A stretch of DNA of 64,000 bases, taken from positions 57,633,636 through 57,697,635 of the forward strand of contig NC_080075.1 of assembly GCF_949987535.1 (NCBI RefSeq). The letters run 5' to 3'. Positions 25,585 through 35,534 of the stretch are shown piece after piece. Under the pieces are notes generated by a model, which saw nothing but the letters and a program-made list of their open reading frames with translations, ran no database searches and was not told where the DNA came from. A program made the translations under genes and the position numbers. The stretch's first letter is position 1, and every line of letters starts with the position of its first letter. The stretch is from Balaenoptera acutorostrata. Its lineage: Eukaryota > Chordata > Mammalia > Artiodactyla > Balaenopteridae.

Positions 25585-26700
25585 TAATAGTAAAACTGCA
25601 ACTATATCTTTTTAAAAGGCTATACACTTGGAAAAGACTACTATAATAATTAGAATAACTTGCCTCACCATTTAGAAATGCTCTATTTAAAAGTAGGCCA
25701 ACAATAGGAACTTTGCTATTGCACAACAGAGAAAGTAAATGAAATAATGTCTATTAACATTCAGTGTTGATAGCATGTTTCTCCATCTCCTAGAACATAC
25801 TGATTTACGCTAACCTGAACAATTTACCACTTCTACATCCATGCAGTAGCTCAAATAAAATGAGTTCCTGTGTTAATCCCACAGTAAACCTCGGTAATTC
25901 TCACATCACAGGAGTTGTAAACGTTTGTTAACAGAAAAAGAATGTTTTTCCCAAAATAGCTACATAACTCTTAAGACTACTCAAATTCCTAAATAATCCT
26001 TTTTACAAGACTCCCGCCAACTTTATTTTGATACATTAAACGTGGAGGCTATTTTAAAAGGTATTTAACAGTGACTTCATCAAAACAGCTTCCTAGTTGT
26101 TCTCATAATGTCTTTTTTCTAAAGTTTTCAAGTTGTTTTTAAGCCAACTTGAATAGTGATGAACGTGAGCCGCTATCAAAACGCTTAAGAAGCATTCTGC
26201 CAAACAAGATGGGCAAATGTTCTAGATCTGCTCAATCTGACATTAGAGGTCATGCAACTTGAAAAATGAAATAACTATTTCCAACACTCATTGAGCCCTT
26301 CATTTTAAAAATAACTTCAGGGCTATTTTCACACTCTACATTTAATAATACAATTTCTTAAAAAGGATGTTAGGCTCGCTGAAATCAAAAACTGATCTGC
26401 CACTTAAAACTGGTGAGTCTATTCTTAATGGGCCTCTGGTAGATTTGGGATACTGACGATAGCAGTTTCATTTAAGAACTTCACTAGTAAAAAGAATGAC
26501 ATCCGAAAAGGACTGCTGGGGAAGGCAGGGAAGAGAAGACCGGAGTCTCCTAAGAGAAAGAGAAACGATTTAAATAAAGTCGCTAAGGAGGAAGGAGGTG
26601 GTGAGACGCGTAGACAGAAGAGCGAGAAAGAAGATTTAACGAGGAAGTGAAATGGAGCGCAGAGGAGGGCAGAAGCTAATGAGGAAACAAATGGGAAAAG
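25585..26700. other. Unique-looking DNA next to the CpG island
   Basis: No repeat was recognised. Base composition rises in GC from about 26,500, where purine-rich sequence leads into the CpG island. Confidence 0.45.
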
Positions 26701-27237
26701 GTAGTGTTTTCAAACAGGCATGCACCAGGAAGGGACGAGTTACGGCCTGGAGTAGCCCCAGTGCTTTCAGGTGAAAGAGATGCTCGCAGAGAACAGGGAC
26801 AAGCAGTTTACTTCCAGGCTTTGGAGCAAACTAAAATTCCCTGCCCCGAGCCTCTCCCAGCCTCGGCCGAGCGCGGAGGCGGCGGCTGGGGAAGGGGCCT
26901 AGCCAGGAGCCAGGCCCGGCGTTCCGCTCCTCTGGGCTCCGCGGCCGAGGGAAAGAGACGAGGATTAGGCGGGGAGAGGTCCCGGCCGCAGCTCGGCGGC
27001 ACCCCGAAAACGGTCCGGGGCCTCGGCGGTGCCCGCGAGCCGTTTCCCCTGCGGCGGGGCGCCCAGCGGCCTTACCTGGGGCGAGGGAGGGAGGCGAGGT
27101 CTAGGGCGTCCGCTCGCGCCCGCCGCAGAATCCCCCTGCTGCACTCAGCCCAGGCTTCCAACGGAGGCGCGACCCTGGCTCAGCCGCCGCTTCCCCCTCG
27201 GGGTCTTGGCCACCGCCTCCGCCGCCTCCGGGGCTGT

Positions 27238-27357
27238 TTACACCGTTGGGCCCCGCACGCCGCCGCCGCCGCCGCTGCCGCCTTCTCTCCACCCTAGCGC
27301 CGTTGTCAATTCGGCCGCCGCCACCTCCTCCGCCGCAGCCTCGTCTCTCTGGAGCAT
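27238..27357 (-). CDS. Upstream ORF 2 in the putative 5'UTR (39 codons)
   Basis: It starts ATG at 27,357 with A at -3, and ends TAA at 27,238-27,240. The product begins MLQRDEAAAEE and carries a glycine run encoded by the (GGC)n tract. It lies wholly inside the putative first exon and could limit translation of the downstream frame. There is no evidence that a stable peptide is made. Confidence 0.35.
   Translation of the reverse strand: MLQRDEAAAEEVAAAELTTALGWREGGSGGGGGVRGPTV
27259..27282. repeat. (GCC)n trinucleotide tract
   Basis: Eight triplets with one CTG-type interruption (GCCGCCGCCGCCGCCGCTGC then CGCC). On the minus strand it is a (GGC)n tract in the putative 5'UTR, a class of tract that can vary in length. 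Confidence 0.9.
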
Positions 27358-27441
27358 CTTCCAGCCACCGAACCCTGAGAAACAGAGACTCCAGCCGCGC
27401 CGGCAGGAAACTCCCCCGCAACTGCTAGGGGGACGAAGCGG

Positions 27442-27468
27442 TCAGAGCACCGGCGGCTTTTCCGCCAT
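27442..27468 (-). CDS. Upstream ORF 1 in the putative 5'UTR (8 codons)
   Basis: ATGGCGGAAAAGCC... at 27,468 encodes MAEKPPVL, then TGA at 27,442-27,444. It has G at +4 but T at -3. It counts only if transcription starts upstream of 27,468. Confidence 0.25.
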   Translation of the reverse strand: MAEKPPVL

Positions 27469-27560
27469 TGAGCAGCAGCCGCTCCGCTCCTTCTGCAACC
27501 CCCCTCCCCGCACCCTGTCCTTCCCCGCCCCTCGGCGAGCCCCGCCCCCAGCTCCCACCC

Positions 27561-28512
27561 ATTGGGACGCCGCGCGGTATCTCGCTGTACCCGGTTTGCT
27601 GGACGGCCCGTCAATCACCGCCCTCCCTCCCAGTCCCGCAGCCCCTGTGCCGCCGTCCTTAGTTTTCCCCGCCCACAATGCCCCGCCTCTGGGTTCCTAA
27701 TTTCCCATTGGGCATCAGTGACCACCTTCAATTGGCAAGGTCAACTATCCATCAAACACCGCCCACTGAGTGAGACCCAACCCTTCATTACCCTTTACTT
27801 CATTCAGCCCCGCCTCTGCTATACCTCCGGACGTCAGGGACCAACCCACCCTAACAACCATACGTAGAGACCGTCGTCAATCAAATAACGCCCACCTGCG
27901 CTCCGCCTCTCAAAGCCCGAGTCCTAGCGATAGTCTTTTCTTATTGGTATAAAGGGTGGCCCGAACTCTCAATCATTGGCTTTCTCTACATGTCCGTCAC
28001 GGAACCAATTTCCAAGTCCGTCACACCGGCTTTTTTTTAAATGAACGCGCAAAAGGCGCGGAAGTATTCGAAAAGCGATTGGCTAGTCTTCGGAAACGGT
28101 CAAATCCAGAGTCTATGCGGAGCCTTCTCGTTCTGTGAGGACCATGTCCCTTTATTTTTGACCTCTAAGCCTCGCGTAAAACAAACGCCATAAAGGAGCC
28201 AGCGGGCTGTCCAATTATAGGTGTGGAGGCCTAGTCCCACCCGGAATTGCAGGGGGTTGGCTGCTGATTGGCAAACAAAGTCCTACTAGGCCCTCATTGG
28301 AGGATATAAACGCCTCTCTTAGACGTCGAGACGGGAAGGGAAGGCGCAGGCGAGGACAAGAAGCGATCTAGGGAGAGGCGGTTGTTTTGCTTTAGCCAGC
28401 GGGTGGGGCGCACGCGGGAGAGGGAACCTCGGCAGGCAGGGCTCTGGGGGAGGTGTTGCGGGGAGGGGAAAGGCCCGGATGCTCCCTAACAATGAAATCA
28501 TCGCCGACCAAT
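27561..28512. promoter_or_regulatory. Array of 11 CCAAT pentamers (NF-Y-type sites)
   Basis: ATTGG occurs at 27,561, 27,707, 27,731, 27,943, 27,975, 28,078, 28,267 and 28,296. CCAAT occurs at 28,005, 28,211 and 28,508. About two would be expected by chance in this length on both strands. Several have the better flanks for NF-Y (GATTGGC at 28,077 and 28,266; ACCAATCAG at 28,507). Confidence 0.75.
28291..28330 (+). promoter_or_regulatory. CCAAT-TATA core promoter candidate, plus strand
   Basis: CTCATTGGAGGATATAAACG puts an inverted CCAAT only 4 bp before TATAAA (28,305-28,310). A start site near 28,335-28,340 would be predicted. No coding exon follows, so a divergent non-coding RNA is the simplest guess. 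Confidence 0.4.
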
Positions 28513-28769
28513 CAGAGCAGCTGAACTGGGATACCTGCCTAACCTGTCCTCAGAAGCGAAGAAAATGAGTTAGAGAGCGGGAAATTGGGGTGTCAGGAGA
28601 GGACAAAAAGCGACGTGAGAAAATCAGACAGGCGATCCCTTCAGGAGGATTCTGTGCTGTTAGGGGTTATTTTTATTCCTTCTCGGCCCGCACTGTCTGG
28701 CATTCAGCCCTTGACATTTCCGTGTTTTGTTTCTTAGTCAACGTTGATTTTAGAAACTCTTGGCCTAGT

Positions 28770-29010
28770 CTTTGACATTCGTTCGCTCCACAGTTATTGA
28801 ACGCCTGCTATTTGCCAGGCACTGTACGGAGAGCTGAAGTACAAAAATAAATTAGGTATAAGATGATGGGTGCTATAACTGAAACGTGGTGACGATGAAG
28901 TAAAGGATCTCCTGTGAGTAAGTTTACGGAGGAAGGCTTCACAAAGATACAGGTTAGTCTAGAATGAATGACTCAATAGGAGGATGAGGGAAGTGGACTT
29001 AATTCTTCCA
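28770..29010 (-). mobile_element. L2 fragment
   Basis: CACAGTTATTGAACGCCTGC, TATTTGCCAGGCACTGTACG and the following GATG/AAGG-rich part read as antisense LINE-2 3' sequence (the 'tattgagtgcctactatgtgccaggcactg' pattern). Confidence 0.65.
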
Positions 29011-29371
29011 GCAACTGAATTAGACTAAAAGGTACTGCCAGGTTAATCTGCCCCTCCTCCACCCCCAGCAAAAGAATGATAACTAGAGTGTAATGAAGGC
29101 ATTCTAGTACCTTAAGATACATTTTTTTTTTAAATGAAAATTCCCTGAAAGAGAATTTAAACCTTATTCATACTTTGGTGTAAATTGGTTTGGGTAGACA
29201 ATTTAAGCTAAGATCCAACAGAGTGCTGTTCAGCTTAAGGGCTGTCAGTGTTTGGGGGAGAAGGGCAAATTTAAGAATAGGGCAGTTGTCCTAGCCATGG
29301 TGAGGATGGCAGAAAAAAAGACTTGATTGCAGTTCAGATTTCTTGATCTACTCAAGTTTGTGTAAGGACAG

Positions 29372-29892
29372 TGTTTCTTACAGCATGGTGGCTAGACCAC
29401 CAGCATCAGAATCACCTGGGGTGCAGATTCCTGGGTCCACTCACATCTATAATATCAGGGACTCTGGGGACAAGACTTAGTTGAATTTTTTTTTTTTTAT
29501 AAGTATATGCTCAACCACAGTGTTTTTTTTTTTTTTAACTTTATTTATTTATTTTATTTATGGCTGTGTTGGGTCTTCGTCTCTGTGCGAGGGCTTTCTC
29601 CAGTTGCAGCAAGTGGGGGCCACTCTTCATCGCGGTGCGCGGGCCTCTCACCATCGCGGCCTCTCTTGTTGCGGAGCACAGGCTCCAGACGCGCAGGCTC
29701 AGCAGTTGTGACTCACGGGCATAGTCGCTCCGCGGCATGTGGGATCCTCCCAGACCAGGGCTCGAACCCGTGTCCCCTGCATTGGCAGGCAGATTCTCAA
29801 CCACTGTGCCACCAGGGAAGCCCCCTTGGTTGAATTTTTAAACAATTCCCCAAGGTGGTTTTTATGAACACCAAAGATTGAGACCTTCTAGC
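29372..29892. mobile_element. MER20-like hAT element split by a SINE
   Basis: CCACCAGCATCAGAATCACC, TGGGGTGCAGATTCCTGGGT and GGGACTCTGGGG before the SINE, and AAACAATTCCCCAAGGTGG after it, fit the MER20/hAT-Charlie order. The SINE unit occupies 29,491-29,828. Confidence 0.65.
29491..29828 (-). mobile_element. CHR-type SINE with a split A-tail
   Basis: The SINE body occupies about 29,537-29,824, antisense. On its 3' side come 14 A (29,523-29,536), a 24-bp non-SINE segment (29,499-29,522), then 13 A up to the duplication. GTTGAATTTTT flanks the whole at 29,480-29,490 and 29,829-29,839, so the extra segment was part of the inserted unit. Confidence 0.85.
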
Positions 29893-30450
29893 ATAGGTAA
29901 TGAAGACACCGCAAACTAAAATTCAGTTTCCCTACTTCTGCACCTTGGGAAGACAAATAATAAGAAAAAGAAGTAGGCCCATTTAGATTTTGCCTCTCCC
30001 TTGTCCCCTTTATTATCAGCATGGGATCATACAGTTCTCAGGAAATATTTCTTCAATGACTTATAGAATCTGTTTCTTTAAATCATACTCCTTTGCCTGA
30101 CACACCTTACATAGGGGTAAGGGAATCTAGGATCCCAGCTTCCAGAACAGGAATCAAGCTAAAGATCATAAAAATGGAGACATCTAGGGACCCTTGTCTT
30201 GAGAATCCAAGCAACCGCAAAGGGCATCAGAGAATTTTCGTGGTCTGCTTGATGTCCTTCTCACTTTCCCTTGGTTGACCTCAAAATTAATACAAAGCAC
30301 AATCATTTAGGTGGGCTCATCATGCATTCTTTCAATCACTAAAAATAAGGATGTTTTGAATACTGTTCTAGGTGCTGAGAATATAACAGGGATCAAAAAG
30401 ATTTTAGGTTAACTTTGTTATATACTTTATCTAATTAAAACACTAAACCA

Positions 30451-30764
30451 GGGCTTCCCTGGTGGCACAGTGGTTAGGAATCCGCCTGCCAATGCAGGGG
30501 GCACGGGTTCGTGCCCCAGGCTGGGAGGATCCCACATGCCGCGCAGCGGCTGGGCCTGTGAGCCACAACTGCTGAGCCTGCGCGTCTGGAGCCTGTGCTC
30601 CGCAGCGGGAGAGGCCGCGACAGTGAGGGGCCCGCGCACCGCGATGAAGAGTGGCCCCCGCTTGCCGCAACTGGAGAAAGCCCTCGCACAGAAACGAAGA
30701 CCCAACACAGCCAAAAATAAAAAATAAATAAATAAATTTATTTTTAAAAAAAACAAAAACAAAA
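30451..30764 (+). mobile_element. CHR-type SINE, cetacean-like subfamily
   Basis: The body includes GAGAGGCCGCGACAGTGAGG and CCCTCGCACAGAAACGAAGA. The exact 14-bp duplication AAAACACTAAACCA lies at 30,437-30,450 and 30,765-30,778. It is a young-looking copy. Confidence 0.96.
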
Positions 30765-30864
30765 AAAACACTAAACCAATAGAGAAGGTCCAAGAAGATT
30801 CACAAAATTGATGTGTACCATTATAACATACAATGTGTCAGAAACATTGAGTACCATCATAGTG

Positions 30865-31025
30865 GGCTCTGCTACAAACTAGCTATGTGGCTTCAGCTAG
30901 TAACTAAGCTATCTTCAGCTAGTCAACAAGCCTTGGTTTGCTCTTCTGTAAAATAGGAATCATAACATCTTCCAAAGTCAGATGAAGAGCTTTTGACACT
31001 CTCAGTAATAATACAAAGCACTCCC
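30865..31025 (+). mobile_element. MIR-like SINE fragment
   Basis: CTGCTACAAACTAGCTATGT, CTTGGTTTGCTCTTCTGTAA and AATAGGAATCATAACATC follow the MIR order with losses. Confidence 0.6.
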
Positions 31026-31199
31026 CAATACATAATTTAAAATGGAAATAATACTAAACGTAATGTAGAAAAGGTTCTAATTTTTCCAATGTTGACTATA
31101 GTATTCTCAAGTTCTTTTTTAAATAAGACATCAGATATCAATTTTTTCCAAATTTGGGTGCCCCAGTTTTGCTGGGGCACTAAGCCCACACTTGGTAAT

Positions 31200-31570
31200 C
31201 CAGTGCTGCCTACTTCACGTGACTATTTTAAAGATTAAATGGGATATGGTATATAATAGCACCAAATACAGTGCCTGTCACAGTTCAATCAGAATCTTTA
31301 TATGTCATAGAGAAGAAATTTCATTTATTCATTCAGCATATTTATGTGCCTGTTATATGCAGATGACTATATTCTCTGACAAGGAGCTTCAGAATCAAAC
31401 TTCAAGTAGTCTGATTTGAGCAGATTGATCCTCTCCCTTCTTAACCACTGCAAATATTCCACTAATAAACCTGTTTTCTTCACTTAAAAAAAATTTCACC
31501 AGCTCCACTCTACAAATGTTTATTAAGCGTTCACTGTGAATCAGCTACTATGGTAGGTGATAGGCATTGC
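31200..31570. mobile_element. MIR and L2 fragments
   Basis: 31,200-31,280 resembles a MIR 3' part (AGATTAAATGGGATATGGTA, ACAGTGCCTGTCAC). 31,315-31,360 and 31,505-31,570 resemble antisense L2 ends (CATTTATTCATTCAGCATAT; AAATGTTTATTAAGCGTTCA). Confidence 0.5.
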
Positions 31571-31889
31571 TGCCTGTGGAATTAATTAACTGATATTGTG
31601 GTATAATAAGAAATATATATTTGGTCTTCATCCATAGTTTTGCAGCTATGTTTCTGTTTTATCTACGCACAGATGAAAATAAAATCAAGCAGAGGCAAAA
31701 CCAAGAAATCTTTGCAGATACCAGTAGGTCCTCAACGCACCTAGCTCTCTCTTTCCCAAGCCATTAAAGACCTTAGGCTCTGAGACACCAGGGCTTCACA
31801 GCTTTCTAACTTCCATTAAGATCAAGTGGATCTGGTGCCATGGATGATACTTTAACTGAAGTTTATCCCTAAGGTCATGTTACTCTCAA

Positions 31890-32390
31890 AGGTTGCATTA
31901 ATCAGAGTCTGGCAAGAAACAGATGGTGCAACCAAATTAGGAATTTTGAGGAGAGTGTAATAGTGGGACTATTTTTAAAGATGCAGGCAGGGTAGAGATA
32001 AATCATAAAGTCTAATCCCCTCAGGCTAGTAATAGGGAAGCATGGTATCATCTCTATTCCTGAAGGGATGAGAGTAGGAAGGGCTTCCAGAAACCTGTAC
32101 CTGGAGAGCGTTGTATGCAGAGGGTTCCGTGACAAGAACTCTGACTTGTGGTGAAGGACAAAGTAAGCCCTCTTCAAGTAGGGGATAAATTCCCCAGCCT
32201 CACTCTCCTCCCTCCCTTTGATCTCCCACAGGTGCTACCCATTGGCCAAACCCAACTGGAGCCTGTTGATGCTATCCATATAGGTCACAGAACAAGATGG
32301 AGAAATGGAGGGACAGCTGGATGTCTAGAGGGACACCAAGAGATATCCAACACACATATATTTGAAGACAACAAGCACACACATATCATT
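31890..32390. repeat. Old interspersed repeat, family unresolved
   Basis: GAGGAGAGTGTAATAGTGGG, ACTATTTTTAAAGATGCAGG and TCCCACAGGTGCTACCCATT give a pattern I associate with a common mammalian repeat, but I cannot name it with confidence. No ORF of note. Confidence 0.4.
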
Positions 32391-32489
32391 TATTTCTAAT
32401 TATAGAATTCGTCTTTTTCCATAGCTGAAGAAAATTCAAATCATAAAACAAAGAAGAAAAATTTTAGAAGAAATCCCTAAATCAAAGAT

Positions 32490-33305
32490 CTCAAAATATG
32501 GTCTGAGGACCCCTGAGGGTCTACAAGGTCAAAACTACTTTCACAATGATACTAAGACATTATTTGCCTGTTCTTTCACAAGAATACAGTGGAGCTTTGC
32601 AGGGGCTATATAACATGTGCTGTTGCAACATACTGAATGCAAAAGCAAATACAGATTCCAACTGTCTTTTTTTTTTTTTAACTACGATTTTTTTTTTTTT
32701 TTTTTGGCTGTGTTGGGTCTTTGTTGCTGCATGTGGGCTTTCTCTAGTTGCAGTGAGCGGCGGCTACTCTTCGTTGTGGTGCACGAGCTTCTCATTGCAG
32801 TGGCTTCTCTTGTTGCGGAGCACGGGCTCTAGGCAGGCATACTTTAGTAGTTGTGGCTCACGGGCTCTAGAGTGCAGGCTCAGTAGTTGTGGCGCATGGG
32901 CTGAGTTGCTCCGCGGCATGTGGGATCTTCCCGGACCAGGGATCGAACCTGTGTCCCCTGCATTGGCAGGCGGATTCTTATCCACGGTGCCACCAGGGAA
33001 GCCCCTCCAACTGTCTTTTATTAAGCCAGAGTTTAAAGAGATTGGCAAAAATATAAGACAATGTCTGTCTCCTTCCTCACTAATATTTTTGTTATTATTA
33101 TAGAAAATAGTGATGTGTCACCAAAAAATGCTATTTCTGTAACATATACTATAAATTGATAAATATTTTTAAATTTCTCAGTTTTAATTTCTAGTATAAT
33201 AAATATTTATAGATATAACCCACACAGACAAAAGCTCTTTGGGTACTCAATAGTTTATAAGAGCGCAAAGGGATACTGACATCAGACTGTTTGAGAACTG
33301 CTCTA
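32490..33305 (+). mobile_element. hAT DNA transposon deletion derivative, split by a SINE
   Basis: The left end TCTCAAAATATGGTCTGAGG matches a right end ACTGTTTGAGAACTGC. The interior keeps a decayed hAT transposase C-terminal stretch (TCCAACTGTCTTTTATTAAG and GTTTAAAGAGATTGGC). A minus-strand SINE (32,671-33,005) interrupts it. Confidence 0.65.
32671..33005 (-). mobile_element. CHR-type SINE with a split A-tail
   Basis: Body 32,706-33,005, antisense. Its tail reads as a T run (32,688-32,705), then AACTACGA (32,680-32,687), then a second T run before the duplication. The exact 14-bp TCCAACTGTCTTTT lies at 32,657-32,670 and 33,006-33,019. Confidence 0.92.
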
Positions 33306-33618
33306 AATCATACTCCACCTAGGGCTAGCTCCAACAGTAAGCCAGGGTTAGTCAGTTTAATGAGCTGAGGAGTAGGAGGATGGGAAGAAAAGGATGACCC
33401 AGAAGCTAATATGCCTGCCTCCCTTCTCTCCACTCTCTTTTCTTCCCCTTTACCTATTTTTAAGCCTTTTCAGATTTCCTCTCCCTATTGAATCCCTGTA
33501 GCACTTTGCTGCTGCAATCCTACAGCACTTATCCTATTCTACCTCACATTTTAATTATTTAGGTAATTTATTATTCCAACATGCTACCCTGTCTGAAGGA
33601 CACGTGTATGAGCACATG

Positions 33619-33650
33619 TGTGCACACACACACATACACACACATCCCCA
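33619..33650. repeat. Imperfect (CA)n microsatellite
   Basis: ATGTGTGCACACACACACAT then ACACACACATCC; short and interrupted. Confidence 0.85.
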
Positions 33651-33654
33651 ATGA

Positions 33655-34130
33655 GAAGTTCTTAACCTGAGGTCCACAGAGTCCAAGGGGATTGAATTCA
33701 CAAGTTTATGAATTTGGAGGGGAAAAAAGTTACACATTTATTTTTATTAACCTCTAACTGAAATTAAGCCTTTCTTTCTTATGAATGTAGACAACAAACC
33801 ACAGTAGCAGTAACCGTACTGTGAACTTTATCATCATCATAGATTGCTGATCTCTTTATATCACATTAGAGTTGTTACAGAGCTCTCGAAATATTTACAA
33901 TCAACACTATTTTGAAATTACAGGAATTATTAGACTCACCACTAGATCTTGTTATTTATTCATAAAGAAACATATATATTACTGTATCACAAATTTGCTT
34001 CTTTAATAGTTTGATGACTATTTCAATATAATTGGTTTCCTTTGAAATCTTATGAACTTTGTTTTATGTATTTTAAAACATTATCCTGGGAAGGGATCCA
34101 CAGGATTCACCAAAGGAACCCTTTGCAAAA
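33655..34130. mobile_element. hAT-type DNA transposon remnant
   Basis: The left end GTTCTTAACCTGAGGTCCAC fits the well-known family ending in 'ggttaagaac'. The interior keeps TTATGAATGTAGACAACAAA, TATCACATTAGAGTTGTTAC and CTATTTCAATATAATTGGTT. The right end has decayed to GGATCCACAGGATTCACC. Confidence 0.6.
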
Positions 34131-34144
34131 AAAAAAAAGAAAAA

Positions 34145-34262
34145 GATAAACTCTGAGGAGTAATAACCCCTGCTGAGACAGTAATCTCCATTTCAGCAAA
34201 GACGTTATTTCTTTTGTTGTACATTGTACACAGTGGCTGCTCAATAATCACTTATTGAATTG
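34145..34262 (+). mobile_element. L2-like 3'-end fragment
   Basis: CAGTGGCTGCTCAATAATCA and TTATTGAATTGAA follow the LINE-2 3' terminal pattern. Confidence 0.5.
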
Positions 34263-35534
34263 AATTTGGGGTATCTCGAGTGGTTCACTGGATGATTTCC
34301 CCTTCCTCAGTGCCACTCTGCCAAGGCTGGGCCAGCCCTACCCTGCTTCCTCTGAAGAGAGGAAGTTGATCAAGCTCTCGCCATCCTGCATGCAATCCCC
34401 ACAGCCTTGGAGGCCAAAGCTGGCTGCCTCAGAGCTAGCTGCGCCTCTGTGTTTTAAAGTGAGTGTCATGCATAAGAGATCATTGAGATTATGGTTACAA
34501 CACAGGGGGTGTTATCAGAAACACTTTTCACTTGGAGCCCAGCGATATAAATTCTGCAAAACTACAAAATGTTTAAACATGCTTGGCTGTAGAAAACTAC
34601 TATCAGGCATTTATGTTGAGCATTACGCCCAAACTCATTTACATTATTCATTTGCTTTGTTATATTTTGTTTTCTTTTTTACAGTAAACTGTACATTTCT
34701 GCCAACTTTTCATCTTTTGCTTCTTGGTAGCACTTCCATTTGCTTATGCAATCTGGTAGTTTGCTCATGTTTCAGAAACCTAAAGGGAAACATTGGGCTA
34801 CTTTTCCCTTATTTTTCTTCCACACCTGCAAGTACTCCTTTCCTGTTTACCTTGTCTGAAAGCTCTTTATCTCCTGCTATTAAAGCTGGATATGAGTGCT
34901 GATCTTGAGAATCTAAGCAGACTTTGAGGATGAAGCAGTCATCAAGGTGATGAGCACAGGAGTAAAGTCACAGGTTGGTTACATTAGCGACAAGTTTGGA
35001 GGGATATAGTTGTAAGGAAACTCTCAAATGAAAAATTCATGATGAAAGGGACATGCCGGACTTGAATGCTGTTAGTTTAAAATGTTTCATAATAAGGCCC
35101 ACATTTAATGTCCTTTAGATAAAGGCCTTATGTTTCTGGAAAACAGCAGAGACCCCAGCAGTTAGATAACTGGTCCAGAGGCAGGTATCTTATCAGGACC
35201 TGGCCACAGAAAGATTGAAGATCAGGGTTGAGAAATTCAGGCTCTGAGGCCAAGTAGAAATGGTGACAGGAGAGGAAGCCAGAGAATCCGAGAATAGCCA
35301 GAGGAGATCAGCAGCAGAAATGAATGGAAACCAAACCAGTGAGAGGCCAAACTAGGGCTTCTTATATTTTCCCTGCCTGGGACCAGAACTTGTCTCAAAG
35401 TCCCAGAGTGGGTTCAAACCTTAGACAAGGGTTAAGGAAGGTACAAGGCCGCAGAGGGGCTGGGGAAGCAAGGACAGGAAGTCCCTTCCGAGTGAGAGTT
35501 TCCAGAGTCTCCATGGTTGGTTTTTGTTTTGCTT
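34263..35534. other. Unassigned DNA
   Basis: The longest open frame outside repeats (34,366-34,902, plus, 178 codons) lies here. It shows no domain, no Kozak-grade start and no splice context, so I do not call a gene. Confidence 0.4.

Larger units (their letters stand above)
27076..27485 (-). other. Probable non-coding first exon of an unidentified minus-strand gene
   Basis: On the minus strand, GC boxes and a CCAAT box at 27,523-27,565 are followed by about 400 bp of GC-rich sequence. It ends at a consensus splice donor, CCCCAG|GTAAGG (last exon base 27,076). The exon has no long ATG-initiated frame. It has two short upstream ORFs and a (GGC)n tract, so the main start codon is presumably in a later exon outside this window or not recognised. 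The 5' end is a guess from promoter motifs. I could not match the sequence to a named gene. If correct, 27,075 down to 1 is intron at least in part. Confidence 0.6.
26800..28560. promoter_or_regulatory. CpG island with a probable divergent promoter
   Basis: CpG dinucleotides, rare elsewhere in the window, are dense here, peaking at 26,860-27,660. The island carries two GC boxes (27,523-27,531 and 27,540-27,549), a CRE-like GGACGTCA ending at 27,836, and 11 CCAAT pentamers between 27,561 and 28,512. TATA-like motifs lie at 27,948-27,953 and 28,305-28,310, both read on the plus strand. The GC boxes and the nearest CCAAT sit just upstream of a minus-strand exon with a strong splice donor. The TATA motifs would serve plus-strand transcription. 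CCAAT (NF-Y) plus Sp1 architecture is typical of bidirectional mammalian promoters; actual start sites cannot be seen. Confidence 0.85.

Noticed and set aside
27101..27678. Minus-strand frames of 64-106 codons in the CpG island
   Set aside because: Most start at non-ATG codons. The ATG-initiated frames there are the two short uORFs that are listed.
26704..27700. Long open frames of 197 and 223 codons on the plus strand across the CpG island
   Set aside because: GC-rich DNA has few stop codons. The products are Arg/Pro/Ala-rich low complexity and run through the promoter and splice donor of the opposite strand.
30427..30793. 114- and 116-codon frames
   Set aside because: They are shadows of the SINE at 30,451-30,764 read in reverse.
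32546..33103. 185-codon open frame
   Set aside because: It is translated mostly from the antisense SINE at 32,671-33,005; the recurring RSTGSR-type peptide appears in frames of several SINE copies.
34366..34902. 178-codon open frame outside recognised repeats
   Set aside because: No recognisable domain, low-complexity Phe/Leu/Ser-rich translation, no splice sites of note, and one frame of this length is not surprising in 64 kb on six frames.
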